A DNA stretch of 64,000 nt from Siphonodentalium dalli (Eukaryota; Mollusca; Scaphopoda; Gadilida; Siphonodentaliidae): NCBI GenBank assembly GCA_032622095.1, contig CP136067.1, positions 44,313,549 through 44,377,548 on the forward strand. Direction: 5' to 3'. The stretch's first letter is position 1. Each line of letters begins with the position of its first letter. Made by a program: the position numbers and the translations under genes. Positions 45,301-57,025 of the stretch are shown one piece after another. Below the pieces are notes generated by a model. The model saw only the letters and a program-made list of their open reading frames with translations, had not been told where the DNA came from and made no database searches.

Positions 45301-45503
45301 TCTATTTATAAAACGCCCATCGGCCCACGTCTTTCTAATATTTGGCCACCAGTATACACGCGGGCGTGATAACTAAGCGCTATAAGTATTTTGTTTTTGT
45401 GTGTTTGTTTTTTGCTTTTGTTGTTTATTTGTTTTGTTGTTATCTTATGAATAGCATACCAACCGTATTTGCTTGACTAGTTTATTCCGGTTCTCTTTCC
45501 CAG

Positions 45504-46294
45504 GTATATGGATGTTTTCTCTGACGATATCGATGCCGCCTCTCGTTGGATGGGGGAGATATGGATACGTCCAGAGTTCTTATTTCTGTTTCTGTAGATG
45601 GGAAACCTCTCAGTATTACGCATTCTTCATGATAAGCACGTGCTTCTTTGTCCCATTCTTCTTCATGATCGTCTGCAACTACAAGATCGTCAGAAAAGTT
45701 AAAATCACGAGAGAAAAAGTTCACTCCATAAAGGTGAAGGTCGCGAACATCGATTCCAAACAAGAACAGAAAGAGGATGCTTCTTTCGAGGACGGTGACG
45801 TAATTAGTGACATCAATATTTCTTGTATATCGGAGGCGAACGAAAATAGTATCAGTACTAGTAATAGTAACAATAATTCAAAATCAGAGAGAAAAGCAGA
45901 AGAAAAAGTTATACTCAGACATAGTTTGACTGTTCCTGGGAAGCGAAACAGTATTTTGGGGACTTTGGGAAAAGTAACCTTGCGGAACAAGAGGTCCTCA
46001 CGGATTCGTAAAGCGCGGTCAACCATCAGACGACAGCGGGACGAATTTCGATTGACGATTTCCTTAGTTATTGCTATATGTATGTTTGTGCTATGCTGGT
46101 TCCCTTACTGTATTAGCATGGTTCTCCTGATGTTCTTTCCGGATGTTCCGCATGTGCAGATGTTCGATTTGTTGAGCATCATTCTCGGGTATTCTAACAG
46201 CAGTTGCAATCCGATAATATACGGTATACTGAACAGAAAGTTCCGGAATGGATTCAGGAAAATATTCTGCATGTCGCAAAGCGTGCTTCGTTGA
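45504..46294 (+). CDS. Class A GPCR, terminal coding exon 2 (TM4 to C terminus)
   Basis: This exon completes the receptor begun at 11226. A pyrimidine-rich tract ending in CAG (45501-45503) forms the 3' splice site. The first two bases join the G left by exon 1 to make Gly137, so phase and membrane topology both agree. TM4 holds W139 and is followed by PPLVGWGRYGY (148-158). The second extracellular loop has C165 and C167. TM5 contains P187 and Y196. The third intracellular loop is long (about residues 199-318), rich in Ser, Asn and charged residues, and likely the G-protein or kinase contact region. TM6 has CWFPY (334-338). TM7 has NPIIY (372-376), followed by an amphipathic NRKFRNGFRKIFC segment and a short tail. 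The TM7 position that holds the retinal lysine in opsins is not lysine, so this is not a visual opsin. Total length is 399 residues, normal for the family. Both exons look intact. Confidence 0.9.
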
Positions 46295-46356
46295 AGACCC
46301 ACATAATGATCGAAACATCACATTACAGTAAATGTCATATTATGCCTTTGAGAAGA

Positions 46357-46362
46357 AATAAA
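46357..46362 (+). promoter_or_regulatory. Polyadenylation signal AATAAA of the GPCR gene
   Basis: A canonical AATAAA hexamer lies 63 nt after the TGA stop of the receptor, on the same strand. It predicts a 3' UTR of only about 80-100 nt. A TTAA-flanked MITE begins 66 nt further downstream, so the gene's 3' end directly abuts mobile DNA. Confidence 0.6.
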
Positions 46363-46423
46363 ACTCCAATACATGTCACCCCCTGAGTCCTAAATACCAG
46401 TTGTTGGGTGGGATGAATCCTGC

Positions 46424-46818
46424 TTAACCCTTTACCCAACAAACCGGCCAAATAAAGCTGCAACAGCCTAAATTATCTTGGGTCTGTCTCAATAAAACCA
46501 TACAAATATGGATATCATTGGAACCGGCTCATTGACCACATTATAATGGTTACAGTTATGCCCTGTGCCAATGCATTCTCTTATATATGCGAGTCGACCA
46601 TAGGTCGCCTCGCATATATAAGAGAATGCATTGGCCTAAAAAAAATCTTTTTTAAACACTTTTTACCATTTTTTCTTACATTCTTTAACACAACAATTTT
46701 ATAATTTTTAATGTGTTAAGCCAATGCATTCTCTTATATATGCGAGGCGACCTATGGTCGACTCGCATATATAAGAGAATGCATTGGCACAGGGCCGTTC
46801 TGTTGGGTAAAGGGTTAA
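46424..46818 (-). mobile_element. TTAA-flanked double-hairpin MITE (piggyBac-like), copy 2, inverted
   Basis: TTAA at 46424-46427 and 46815-46818 flanks a 387-bp element with the same CCCTTTACCCAACA ends as copy 1, in opposite orientation. The 67-bp palindromes lie at 46568-46634 and 46721-46787. Their arms are unchanged relative to copy 1, while the A/T-rich spacer shows several small differences. It begins about 60 nt after the receptor's poly(A) signal. Confidence 0.85.
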
Positions 46819-47870
46819 CAGTATAACAATATAAAATACAAGTCACAGTAATTTCACAATAAAATGATACATATTTGCTGAAGTATAATGACAATAACTT
46901 TAACGCCACAAGAGCTATATATATGAGACCGAATTAAATCAAAAACATTTTGGATGAAAAATAATAATCTGTTTTCAACAATTTAATTGGCGTTGTATAT
47001 AAATCTGTCTACCAGTTTAAAAAAAAAATGCCGAATACCGGTTAAATCGGGCATATAAACATGGTTTCTCATAAAATCACAATATTAAGGGGCAACACCA
47101 GTGGGGGTGGAAAAAAGTTCCGGTCACGCAGGCACTTTTTTCATTTTTACCTATTATGGCACCCAACACCGCCATTAAAAATAAATCCGGTGTATTTTCA
47201 GACATCCACCCAATTTTTCAAAGAGTTGTGACAAATATCTACTCGGTAATATAACCATTCAATGTATCACATATATTTTTGTTACTGATACTGCACGTGC
47301 AATGCTTTGTTACACAATTGGAGACACGCTCAACCAAGTGTTTTTTAATTTTTTAAATGTATGTTTTTGTATTTGTTATATTTTATGTGTTTATGTTCGT
47401 TTTTATCAACTTGTTCGATACTTCGATAAAGGCCCACCATTCTTTTACTACTGGTCCTGACAGCGAACCTGCAGTTATAAAAACTGAAACTTTAAAAAAT
47501 GTCCTTAATTATCTTACCAGATCGTAAAGTCGCGCAAAATACATCATTTGAGTATAATATAATGAAATGTAACTGTTGACTAATATACATGTATATATGG
47601 ACACAACCTTTGGTATGAATTTAAGTTACCTTGTGTGTTCTCGTTCTGTGCATGGTGAGGTATATCATAAATGAAGATGCATTAGAACATCAAACATTTT
47701 GATAGATTTGAATACATGAGTTTGATCCATATATGCCAGGCAGTGGCAGACAATATGTTTTAGTTTCCAGTTTTCATTTTGATTAGCATAATGTGATATG
47801 ATGTACCTATTGTATTTTTTATTGTTAAAAAAAAAAAAAATTGCAAAAAGTTTTATGATTCGCAACAAAC
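46819..47870. other. No gene seen; unassigned AT-rich sequence
   Basis: No recognisable coding frame, RNA gene or repeat boundary. An A run of about 14 lies at 47827. Confidence 0.45.
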
Positions 47871-48491
47871 CCCTGTGCTATAGATTCCTAATGCATGTGT
47901 ATTAAGTCGCGGAGAATGTGTAGAATAATATGGACACTGACAATTTAATAGTGTAGGCGATTTCCGGTCAATTATCAGAGCAAACACAATCGAGTAATAT
48001 AGATATCCGTTGGCTAAACGTGAAACCGACCACTAAAATTGTTACCAGGTAAAGGGAAATTACTCTAATGTTACATGCGAATGGACGTAGCAATGTCTAT
48101 TTGTGTCAGATGGTGAGTGGTTTAGTCGATGTATAAAGGTACATCTATGCCACTAGCTTCCGATATATGGGTTATTTTATCCACAATTGCGAGAATTGCG
48201 CACGGTGAAAATTCATTACATTGGTATCGCGTGGAATACTTGTTACCATGTTGAGAAGTTTTATCATATACACATCGAATGCGCATTAGAACGGAATATA
48301 GGAAATCCAATGTACGCATGATTTGATAGTGTGACACCCCACCCCAATATATTTATTGATGTATATAAGAACAACAAAGAGCGCCCAAATAAAATAAAAC
48401 AAACAGCCAGAAAAAAACGTACACATGGTGATTGTATTGTGATTGTTCATCGCGACTTAAAACACAGCTGTTAGGAATCTATAGTACAGGG
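47871..48491. mobile_element. MITE with ~45-bp inverted ends (CCCTGTACTATAG family)
   Basis: The left end CCCTGTGCTATAGATTCCTA and the right end complement CCCTGTACTATAGATTCCTA stay similar for about 45 bp, through TTAAGTCGCGG/A. Single ends of the same family occur at 33986 and 42825. Length 621 bp, non-coding, target duplication unclear. Confidence 0.7.
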
Positions 48492-50849
48492 CCCTGCTAG
48501 TGCAAATGTTTTTTTCGGGTCACAATCTAGAACAGTGATGAATTCTTTGCATCTAGCAGATGGGTTCTGAAGTGATTACCCAGTGCTATACAATACAATA
48601 TACTGATTTTAATACTATAGACTTCAGTATATACTGTTTATTGCCATTTCTGGGTAAAAATGATGATATATTTAAAAAAAAAAGGCACGAGGAAAACATT
48701 TTCAGCTTGCGGAAAAAATCCCCAGAAATTGAGCTGACGATGAACCACCCACCCACCCCCGCCCACGTGTTCCGAACTTTTTTCCGCCTCCTCCCGGTGA
48801 CACCGTCACAATTAGATTCAAGTTATTCGAAGGAATATGTTTATACGATATGTCCCAATTTCGAACTACTAATATATGTTTGGAGAGATATTGTAATGTT
48901 TTGATGCAGAGCGTAACAGTAACTGTGAATAAAGCAAGAAAACACTGTCTTTAGTTAACATTTCAGCGACGTCAAATGCATTTTGGGAGAACAACGTGGA
49001 CTATATGCGACCACCATTTCCTATAGTTATATAGATTTTCTTATATATTATATGATTTTCCAACCAGTATTTAGTGGGTAGTTTGTTGTTTTTAGATTCC
49101 CCATATTTTCCTACTTTCGGTCAATATTCTGAACTGAGATGGGCATCGGTTTTGGGAATATAGTTGGAAAGCTTAAGCTACCAGTTGGAAACTTCCATTT
49201 TCATGTTATATGACATTTGTCTAGAATATAAAAGACTAAGAATTACTGTTCTTAAAGATGGTCTATATATCTCTTCCCAGAAAGTTATATATAGAATCCG
49301 GGGTTTAAAATAATAGATTGAATCGAGGACACCTGTCCGGAAAAGTTTCTATCAATTAATTTACATTTTATTTAGAATTTGTTATCACATCTGCAGAACA
49401 GTTTAGGGACTATTTTTATAACAAATATCCGCGCGCGAAAACGTTCAGGGTATTCCAAACGCGTACCAAAAAATAAGGAGGATCCGTCAATCACGGCAAA
49501 TTGCATTTCAGCTATAGATTTCACCACGATATAAAGATCGATATAAACCACTGTGTTAGGGCTTTATAGACAAAATAATGTACAAAATCTTCAGTTTTAT
49601 CTGTATTTTATTCACACAATAGCTATTTGTGGTTTTGACGTTTCGGAATTTATAAAAAAAAACCTAGTAGGGTTACCCGGTTAAAGTGATGTAAAACCCT
49701 CTGCTGTGGACATTTTATGGGAATGGAAAATACTCTTGCTCAAAGTGTTACACATATTCTTATAAATTGTCACAGTGTATACCCAAATGACATCACAAAA
49801 CGTCATTCTTATACATGTATTATAAGTGGTGGATCACCTTGTCCGAGTTCTTGTCATTTTGATATATATATATATATATATATATATCGATTAATTCATC
49901 CTACCAATAAAGTATTTATTTATTCACGACTGCGCGTACTGCAGACGTTATAATGTTTTTTTTAAATCGTACAGTCAACGTTTTTGGAATTGACATTTCT
50001 ATGTTTGTTTGTATTCATTTAAAAAAATGTTTATTGGGATCAAAACATGAACACCGTAAACACATTAGTTCGCAGAAATAAAAACGATGACAATTGGGTT
50101 TTACATATAGAAAACAATCTAGTGGGTTAGGCTACGATTTTGAGGACAACTGGTTATCATATCTGCAAGAATATACAGCTGATTTAAAGAAATGACCAGG
50201 TGCTCTTATGTCCATGGTGCTATACCGACAAATTATTCTCAGTTCAAAAGAAATGTTGCTATATATCAGCTATACATGGGACACAGAGCGCGATTTAAAG
50301 TTGTTTATGTTAGGCTATGAGTCTATTCTAAAAATGAAAGAAATCTTCTGTATCGAGTAGATACACTCTTGTCAGAATGCCAGTGTTGGAGCCTGGAGGA
50401 TCCTCAAAAGTAAAATACTACTGACCATATTTTCTTTTATCTAAGATGAAACTATAATGACTGCTCACTGCTACCACTATTTTTGAACAGGCCTTCTATA
50501 CATTTCTATCTCTCTTGACAAATTGGATTTTTTTTTTCCTGTAAAATATCTTGAATTGACCAGACTCAATTGTGTTATAATACCTGAGCCATTCTAAAAT
50601 GCCACCATCTGATGGTTCAAGGTCCCTCATTTTGCAAGAATATAATATGTATCTGTTAAATAGAATGATAAATATAGTTTTGATGCTTTATTATATGTAT
50701 CTGTTTTTGCTAACTCACTATATGAGTGTACTGATTCCCGATTGTTCAAGTGACTTTTTTCGGTCACCAATTGTCGAGGTTGTGAAATTTGAACGCCAAG
50801 AACTCATTAAAATGAATAATGGAGTTGACTTTATATAACTTTGATGGAT
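48492..50849. other. No gene seen; scattered repeat fragments
   Basis: The CCACCCACCCCCGCCC and TTTTTTCCGCCTCC strings at 48745-48795 echo the poly-G-ended elements. 49252-49345 carries TTAAAGATGG and TGTCCGGAAAAG, related to the TTAA MITE at 54295. A (TA)n run lies at 49861-49888. Confidence 0.4.
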
Positions 50850-51790
50850 ATTGGCGACTAAACATTATTATCAATGTTAGTGCCCCTCCACTCTCCACCA
50901 AAAGGACACAAATTGTGGCATCTTTAACCCGCATGATTTGATTCCTCGTATCATTTGATAATAACGTGTATGAATTTGGTGGGAATTAGTGCTAAACATA
51001 TAAATTAGGATGAGCATTTGTGCCCCTCCTTACCACCCATGACTCGCACGACGCCACTTTTGACATATCTGAAACTAGTCCATTAGACTCCTGATATACT
51101 GGAGATGATTATGTATAGGTTTTGTGTTAATCGGGAACTAAACAAATTATTATCATATTTAGTGCCCCCCCCACAATCTCTCAAATTTGGCGTCTTTAAA
51201 TCACACGATTAGATTCTGCGTATTATGGGGAAGAATATGTATAAATTTGGTGGAAATCGGCGCAAAAATATGTTTGTTTTATCACTGTCGGTGACCCCCC
51301 CCCCCCTACATGAGCACATGACTCAAACGGCACCATATCATGGAGATGATTAAGTATAAGTTTGCTGAAATCGGTGACAAATATATTTCATCATTTTTGC
51401 TACCCCTCCCATGTTCTGCCCTTGACACCTACAGCATCTCTTTGGAAAGAATTAACCCTGTATCTTCCTCGTAAACAGTTACCATGCTAGTCCTTTTGGT
51501 GCAATCTATATGGTCCCCCATGAAGTTACATATAACAGACAGATATTCGCAACTATAGGCACCATATGTGGTGTCTTTAATCCACACGATTTGATTCCCC
51601 GTATCACTGGAGAAGAACATGTATGAATTTGGTGGAAATTGGCGCAAAACATATTTTTATCAGTTTTTGTTTTTGGTGGTCCTCCCCTCCCTATCCCTGA
51701 CTCAAGCGGCGCCACTTTTTACATCTTTAAATCACACATTTAGATTCACTGTGAAGATGACTATATATCAAATCTGCGTATAAATAAGTA
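50850..51790. repeat. Diverged tandem repeat, about seven units of 115-130 bp
   Basis: Each unit repeats TTTAAATCACACGATTAGATTC-like text, GTATAAATTTGGTGGAAATCGG, then AACATATTATTATCA and TGCCCCTCCC. One unit is followed by a C run at 51295-51306. No coding. Confidence 0.6.
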
Positions 51791-52420
51791 AATTGTGAAA
51801 TTTTGTATGGCTGTTGACATTGACATGCATATGGGGACGAGTCATTTTGGGGACATTCGGCGAAAAACATGGCCTCCAGCGGCCATCTTGGATTTTAAAA
51901 TATCCAATCCATTAGCACGGGCCACATGTCGTACTGTTCGTCTGACCATGATGACATATGTGCTGGATATTAATATTGACATGTAGATGGGAGCGAGTCG
52001 TTTTAGTGTCATTAGGCCAATTAAAAAAAAACCATGGCCGACAGCAGCCATCTTGGATTTCAAATTTGAATTTATTGGTACACCCTGCGGCCCGCATTTA
52101 TTGGATAATTGATTCTAGAATTCCAACAATTTTCGATGAAAAACGTGGCCATCGGCAGCCATCTTGGATGATTTTACACTTTGCGTGACTAATCCTTTGG
52201 CACGTCATACAGGCCACATTCCTGGTCAGATCGTCAGCAAACTTCATATGGATCTTTTGGCTGACCACCAAATGGGAGCCATCAAAATTTTCCGAATTTC
52301 AAGCGGCCATCGTGGATATTATATATGCACACCACTCATCCGACCGTCGCCAACCTTCATATTGATCTTCGGGTGACCACTAGATGGGAGCAATAAATTT
52401 TTAATTGTATTAGAAAATGT
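51791..52420. repeat. Short array related to the ~160-bp family at 23.1-25.6 kb
   Basis: About three to four units share GACATGTAGATGGGAGCGAG, ACATGGCCTCCAGCGGCC, TTGGATTTTAAAAT and AGGTCGTACTGTTCG-like phrases, at higher divergence than the main array. Confidence 0.65.
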
Positions 52421-52782
52421 TGACATCTATAGTACATTTATTACTTAGACACTCCAACCTTCCGCATTCCTAATCGCTCCATTGACTGTAACCCATGAAA
52501 TTACCCCCCCCCCCCCCCCGCCATTGGAGCTACAATGTCATTGACACTTTCATTTGGTTGAGTTATGTATATGGGGAAGAAAACGATGAATACCAACTTC
52601 GATGGGAGACGTCTTGCCGCCATCAGATTTTGGAGGAAACTGTGACGTACCTGGTTTATATAACCACCATTCATCATCTAGATCCCAATTCCGGAAAAAT
52701 GAGGCTATCGCATAACAATTCCCGTTGTATAAATACTTAATGAAGATATATATACGGCACGCTTACTTGATATTCTCTGATC

Positions 52783-53697
52783 TATATCACCCCATGCATC
52801 CGGACATGCTCGTAGCGGAAGACATGCTCGTAGCGGAATAACCACATGGCCCGCGATTTGCACATCGTCTTTAGTTGTCGTAAGTTATTTCATAAAAACG
52901 CCGGTTTATTTTACTTTGATTTTTTTTAAACATTAACAGCGATAATCGGTCTACAGAAATGAGCGGTTGTGGTTTCCGCAATTTGCATATATTACTGTTC
53001 GATAATCGAGTTTTATACGAAAATTATGACCTCAAATACTTACTCGATATAAGTTTTATAAAATTTTAATGAATCTTTGCTTTGACATATTATATAACAT
53101 ACAGTATCTCAAAGTATGATATCTTAGCTTCAAAATTAACTGGACATGTTTGCTATGTCAATCATATTAGTACCCGAAAATTAATTTCCATGGAGGCACT
53201 CACTCGATTTTGGGTCATGTCTATAGCGGGTACTAATGACATATCATACCACTGCTATAGACATACCATATTTTCTTGCTATGACCTGCATATATGGTTA
53301 TTTTTTACTATGGAAAATGTAGATACATGACTGGAAATGTTGTCTATTATATTAAGGGAATATCCGCGGAAATAGCAATGTATGCAAAGACTAGATTGTC
53401 TGGGCTGTTACCACAGAAATCATAATTTTATGTAAGAAATGCAATTTTTGCCACAATTTTTGGCCTAACTTCCCGGTAAAATATGATTAAACTGCGTCCA
53501 TGTTTAAAGAAGTTTGATGTACAGTTGGGTAAATTATAGCTACAAATAATACCACCACCGTCAACCACTGGTATGTGTTGGTTTCGGTGCAACATGTATC
53601 TAACCGTGAACGGTGTGCAAATCGCGGGCCATGTGGTTATTCCGCTACGAGCATGTCTTCCGCTACGAGCATATCCGGATGCATGGGGTGTGTATAT
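52783..53697. mobile_element. Foldback element with ~80-bp inverted ends
   Basis: CACCCCATGCATCCGGA, ATGCTCGTAGCGGAAGACATG and ACCACATGGCCCGCGATTTG at 52788-52867 are matched in reverse complement at about 53613-53690. The ATGCTCGTAGCGGA motif is duplicated within each end. The interior of about 750 bp is AT-rich and non-coding. Flanks show TATAT on both sides but no definite duplication. Confidence 0.75.
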
Positions 53698-54294
53698 AAA
53701 ACCCAACATTTAACAAACAAATCACGAATGAAACATTAATGACATACAATATTTTAACTGTTACACAAAATTGATTATATGTTTTATTCATAAACCGATG
53801 ATAAACCTTACGGTTTTGTTCACACAATTACACAAAAGGGTCGTATTATGTTATCAGTCTGTTCGTCCGTTTGTCCGTGTGTTAACATCTTGGTTTCTGA
53901 CCGCGATAACTCCGGTTGCTTGGGTTATTTGATAGGAACTGAAATAGCTATATATGTGTATTTCTGATTCAAAAAACATACAGGTCAAGTTCGAATATGG
54001 GTTCGGTCTAATTGGGCCCCTTTTTCGACTGAGAATGAGAATAATTTACCCGATTTGATAACATTTTGGTTTCCTACAGAGAACTCCAGTTTTTGTCATT
54101 TGATCGGAACTGAAGTTGGAATATATACACGGTGTTTTCTACCAAAAAATATAGGTCGCGAGTTTGAATTTCCAGTAATTTTTGCTTGATTTATACATGA
54201 GTAGCCATTTATCGACCTAGAACTTACCTGTTTTTATAACACAAAGCAAACAAAAACGGCACATTTACACACGTTTCAGTAGTACTCTTGTTGA
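53698..54294. repeat. Dispersed repeat with GTCCGT motifs and ACAGGTCAAGTTCG phrase
   Basis: Contains GTTCGTCCGTTTGTCCGTG and CATACAGGTCAAGTTCGA, also seen near 9784 and in altered form at 21150. Resembles widely dispersed mollusc repeats. No gene. Confidence 0.45.
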
Positions 54295-54821
54295 TTAAAG
54301 ATGGATTATCTCTTTAAATAACAAATTTGAAATAATTGCGTGGGTATAAAATAATAAATATGAACTGAAGACCCATGTCCGGAAAGGCTTCTATCAATTA
54401 ATATTGATTTTATTTCGAACATTTTATTGGGACCGTTTATTTGTCTATTTTTAGAACAGACCATTCGGGTGATACCATATAGCGATAGAGAGCATTAGGT
54501 TGTTCATATGGCTACGTACCGAACGTCAAATTTCCCAGATTGATTGGTTGTGTTGTTTTATTCCATAGTTATAAGCGATAATGAGTATAATTAATGTTTA
54601 TTTGTGACAAAATTACACCATAAAATTTCTGGTCTCTGTTAACAGTAACCACTATTGTTCGTTAGCTAAACAACCACACCTGTTTAGACCAGAAAATATT
54701 CGAAATAAAATTAATATTAATCGATAAAAGCATTTCCGGACAGGAGTCTTCGATTCAGATCTAATATGTTAGACCCGGTAACTATATAATACATGTTTAC
54801 AAAGAGATAATCCACCTTTAA
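54295..54821. mobile_element. TTAA MITE (AGATGGATTATCTCTTT ends)
   Basis: TTAA at 54295-54298 and 54818-54821 flanks inverted ends AGATGGATTATCTCTTT and AGGTGGATTATCTCTTT. A second pair of inverted segments inside (TGTCCGGAAAGGCTTCTATC and its complement near 54735) makes the unit strongly foldback. Related single ends occur near 49252 and 61398-61738. Confidence 0.75.
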
Positions 54822-56582
54822 CACATTTAGGGATTACATATTATCACTCCTGGCTGAGTGGTCCTGCTAATTTGCTACGACGCGCGTGTGACCTGTTGAA
54901 TAGTCAAGATGTTGGTGGGGCAAAATTTATGATGCTGGTAAGAAAAAGTACCGTTATTTTCCTTATAATTTTTCATTTTCGCTTTGGCTAATATGAACAA
55001 ATCGAGAGAAAAAAAAGCATGATACACACAGAGGAAATTTGGTTCGCCGGGAAAACAAAACAGGTTGCCAGGGTTGTCCCAGTAGGAGAATCAAACGAGG
55101 AACGTAACATACATGTTCTGGTTCTTCGCGAAGAATCAAAATAATGAACCAAATTCCAAAATGGAACCAAATTTTGTCCTGATGGGGAAGCAATCTCATC
55201 TGCTTTGGTTCTCTATCTGTTTCTGCGGATAGAGCCAGAAAATGGAACCAGTTAATTCCTTTGGGTTTTTTTTAAACAGCGCGGGGCCATTGCGGTCCAT
55301 GCACTCTTGTCGTCTGGGCATCCCCGTGCACCTTCCGGGATGATTCCCACCCTTACGATAGTATCTTTGGGTTCCTCGTTTGTTTGTTTTTTTGGCTTTT
55401 TTGTTTTGGCCCGGGGCTATTGCGGACCACTCTTATCGGCTGGAGCACCCCGAAAGTTTGGTTCACTAAATACTTTCTAGGAAACAATTATGTGTGCTTG
55501 TTGAAATGTTGTGCTGTGATATTATGCTACAAATTATAAGCACGTTTGAGGTGTCATTGTTCGGAATGTCCTATTAGTTCGTAAATTATACGCTATATTG
55601 TTTAAAATTGATATCACACGATGTTGGTTCCCGAATAGACCCCGAAGACGTTCTGAGAAGGAGGAGGGGGAGGAGGAGGAGACTTGATATAAACCCTTGG
55701 ACTTGTTGTCTGATCCTCGTTTCCATACATTAACTCTTCTATTTTGCATATATGTGTCATCTACATAATATGTTATTTGTTTGGATTTGGAAATAAAAAA
55801 CTATGTTTACACTAAGTCGTTCTGGTGTCTGAAGGAAATGACGAATTATATTTATAAAGTTATTGTTCCATACTTTGCTTCTCCTATTTGTGATATGAAC
55901 AATAGAGTTACCACCCCCGCCAGCAATTAATGATTACAGTCCAAAATGAACGGAAACAGTCTAGGCATGTGTGCATTGGTACTTCAAAGGAATGCCGCTT
56001 GATCTATAGTCGTCCCTAAATCATCTTATCCAAAACGGGTGGAACGATTGTAAAATTTTAGACTATGGAACATTTGAGCTAGGTAGTGTTCCCACACAAA
56101 CCTTGGATTCGGTGGGTTCTATGAAGAATGTTCTATGTGGAAAATTAAAAGACATACACTGTAAACTAGTTTAAACACACAAAATAACGCTTTCCCCACA
56201 TTATACATATATATGCTGCCAGTTACCATACTAGTCATGTGTATGTATAATAGTTAACATAATATATTATATTATACTCACGCACTCAAAATATATATAT
56301 ATTCTACCCGCCCTACCAAAACCTGATACAAATCCAAAATAAATTGTTATATTTATGTTTCATGTATGATCTGTAGGGAGCGAAGGTCCATCTAAGTTTC
56401 ACATAACTTGTCCTCCAATCCCTTATATGTAATGTATTATTTATGCATAATACTAATAAAAATATATGTTTAAATCAAATCAAACTAGTTTAATAATGGC
56501 CATGTTGGCGGTTGCAAACAAACTATAATAAAAACGGCTATTCGTGTAGTCTGTGCGCATGCACCAGCGCAGCCAATACTAA
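54822..56582. other. No gene seen; includes a GAGGAG purine run and a GGCCATTGCGG direct repeat
   Basis: 55286-55345 and 55408-55455 are diverged direct repeats (GGGGCCATTGCGGTCCA and GGGGCTATTGCGGACCA). A purine run GGAGGAGGGGGAGGAGGAGG lies near 55660. The A-box-like TGGCTGAGTGG at about 54849 has no convincing partner B box. Confidence 0.35.
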
Positions 56583-57021
56583 AGGCCCACTTAATTTTCG
56601 AACCCCAGATCACATATATATATTATATACCATTTGAAAGAGGAAGCTCCAAAACATTGTATTATCAACTTATCCGGTGTAATAAACTGAGAACATGTTG
56701 TTTTTGTTGAGTTACTGACGTGTTTTTTCATCTGGATTGTAGTTCAAATTGTATTATTTTCAATGGAGGGAGAATAATTCTAAATCTTAAAGGTAGAGTT
56801 ATTCCCCTTTCATTGAAAATACATTTTTAGTTAGAATTCTGATGCATTCTGGGAGCCAAAACGGGGGTAATCTTTCTGTATATGGGCATCTTCTGACACA
56901 GACGTTTCAAATGGTGATAAATTATAGTGTTTTAATCATATTTTATGGCATAGATTGTTATTAAAACAGCATACCAACGTACTATTAAAAATAAACAGTG
57001 AATCAAAAATTAAGTGGGCCT
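56583..57021. mobile_element. AGGCCCAC-ended TTAA MITE, copy 4
   Basis: Inverted ends as in the other copies, right flank TTAA (57022-57025), left flank CTAA (56579-56582). Same orientation as copy 1 with extra interior sequence that includes a short inverted pair (TTCAATGGAGGGAGAATAA against TTATTCCCCTTTCATTGAA). Confidence 0.75.
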
Positions 57022-57025
57022 TTAA

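Larger units (their letters stand above)
11635..45503 (+). other. 33.9 kb phase-1 intron of the GPCR gene, filled with transposons
   Basis: The intron starts GTACGC and ends in a pyrimidine-rich stretch plus CAG. It interrupts the receptor at the start of TM4. I see no convincing additional exon with GPCR or other host coding potential inside it. Its length comes largely from inserted elements: two hAT-like elements, TTAA MITEs, a complete LTR retrotransposon, tandem arrays and Helitron-like units, each listed separately. That the two flanking exons join in frame argues that no internal coding exon is needed. Confirmation would come from a spliced transcript. Confidence 0.85.

Noticed and set aside
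45473-45503. Upstream start MTSLFRF for the second GPCR exon
   Set aside because: These bases form the pyrimidine-rich tract and CAG of the splice acceptor. The exon joins in phase with exon 1.
45504-46294. Opsin identity for the receptor
   Set aside because: The TM7 retinal-binding lysine position is not lysine.
54840-54910. tRNA gene or tRNA-derived SINE head (A-box-like TGGCTGAGTGG)
   Set aside because: No matching B box, acceptor stem or anticodon stem could be found at the right spacing.
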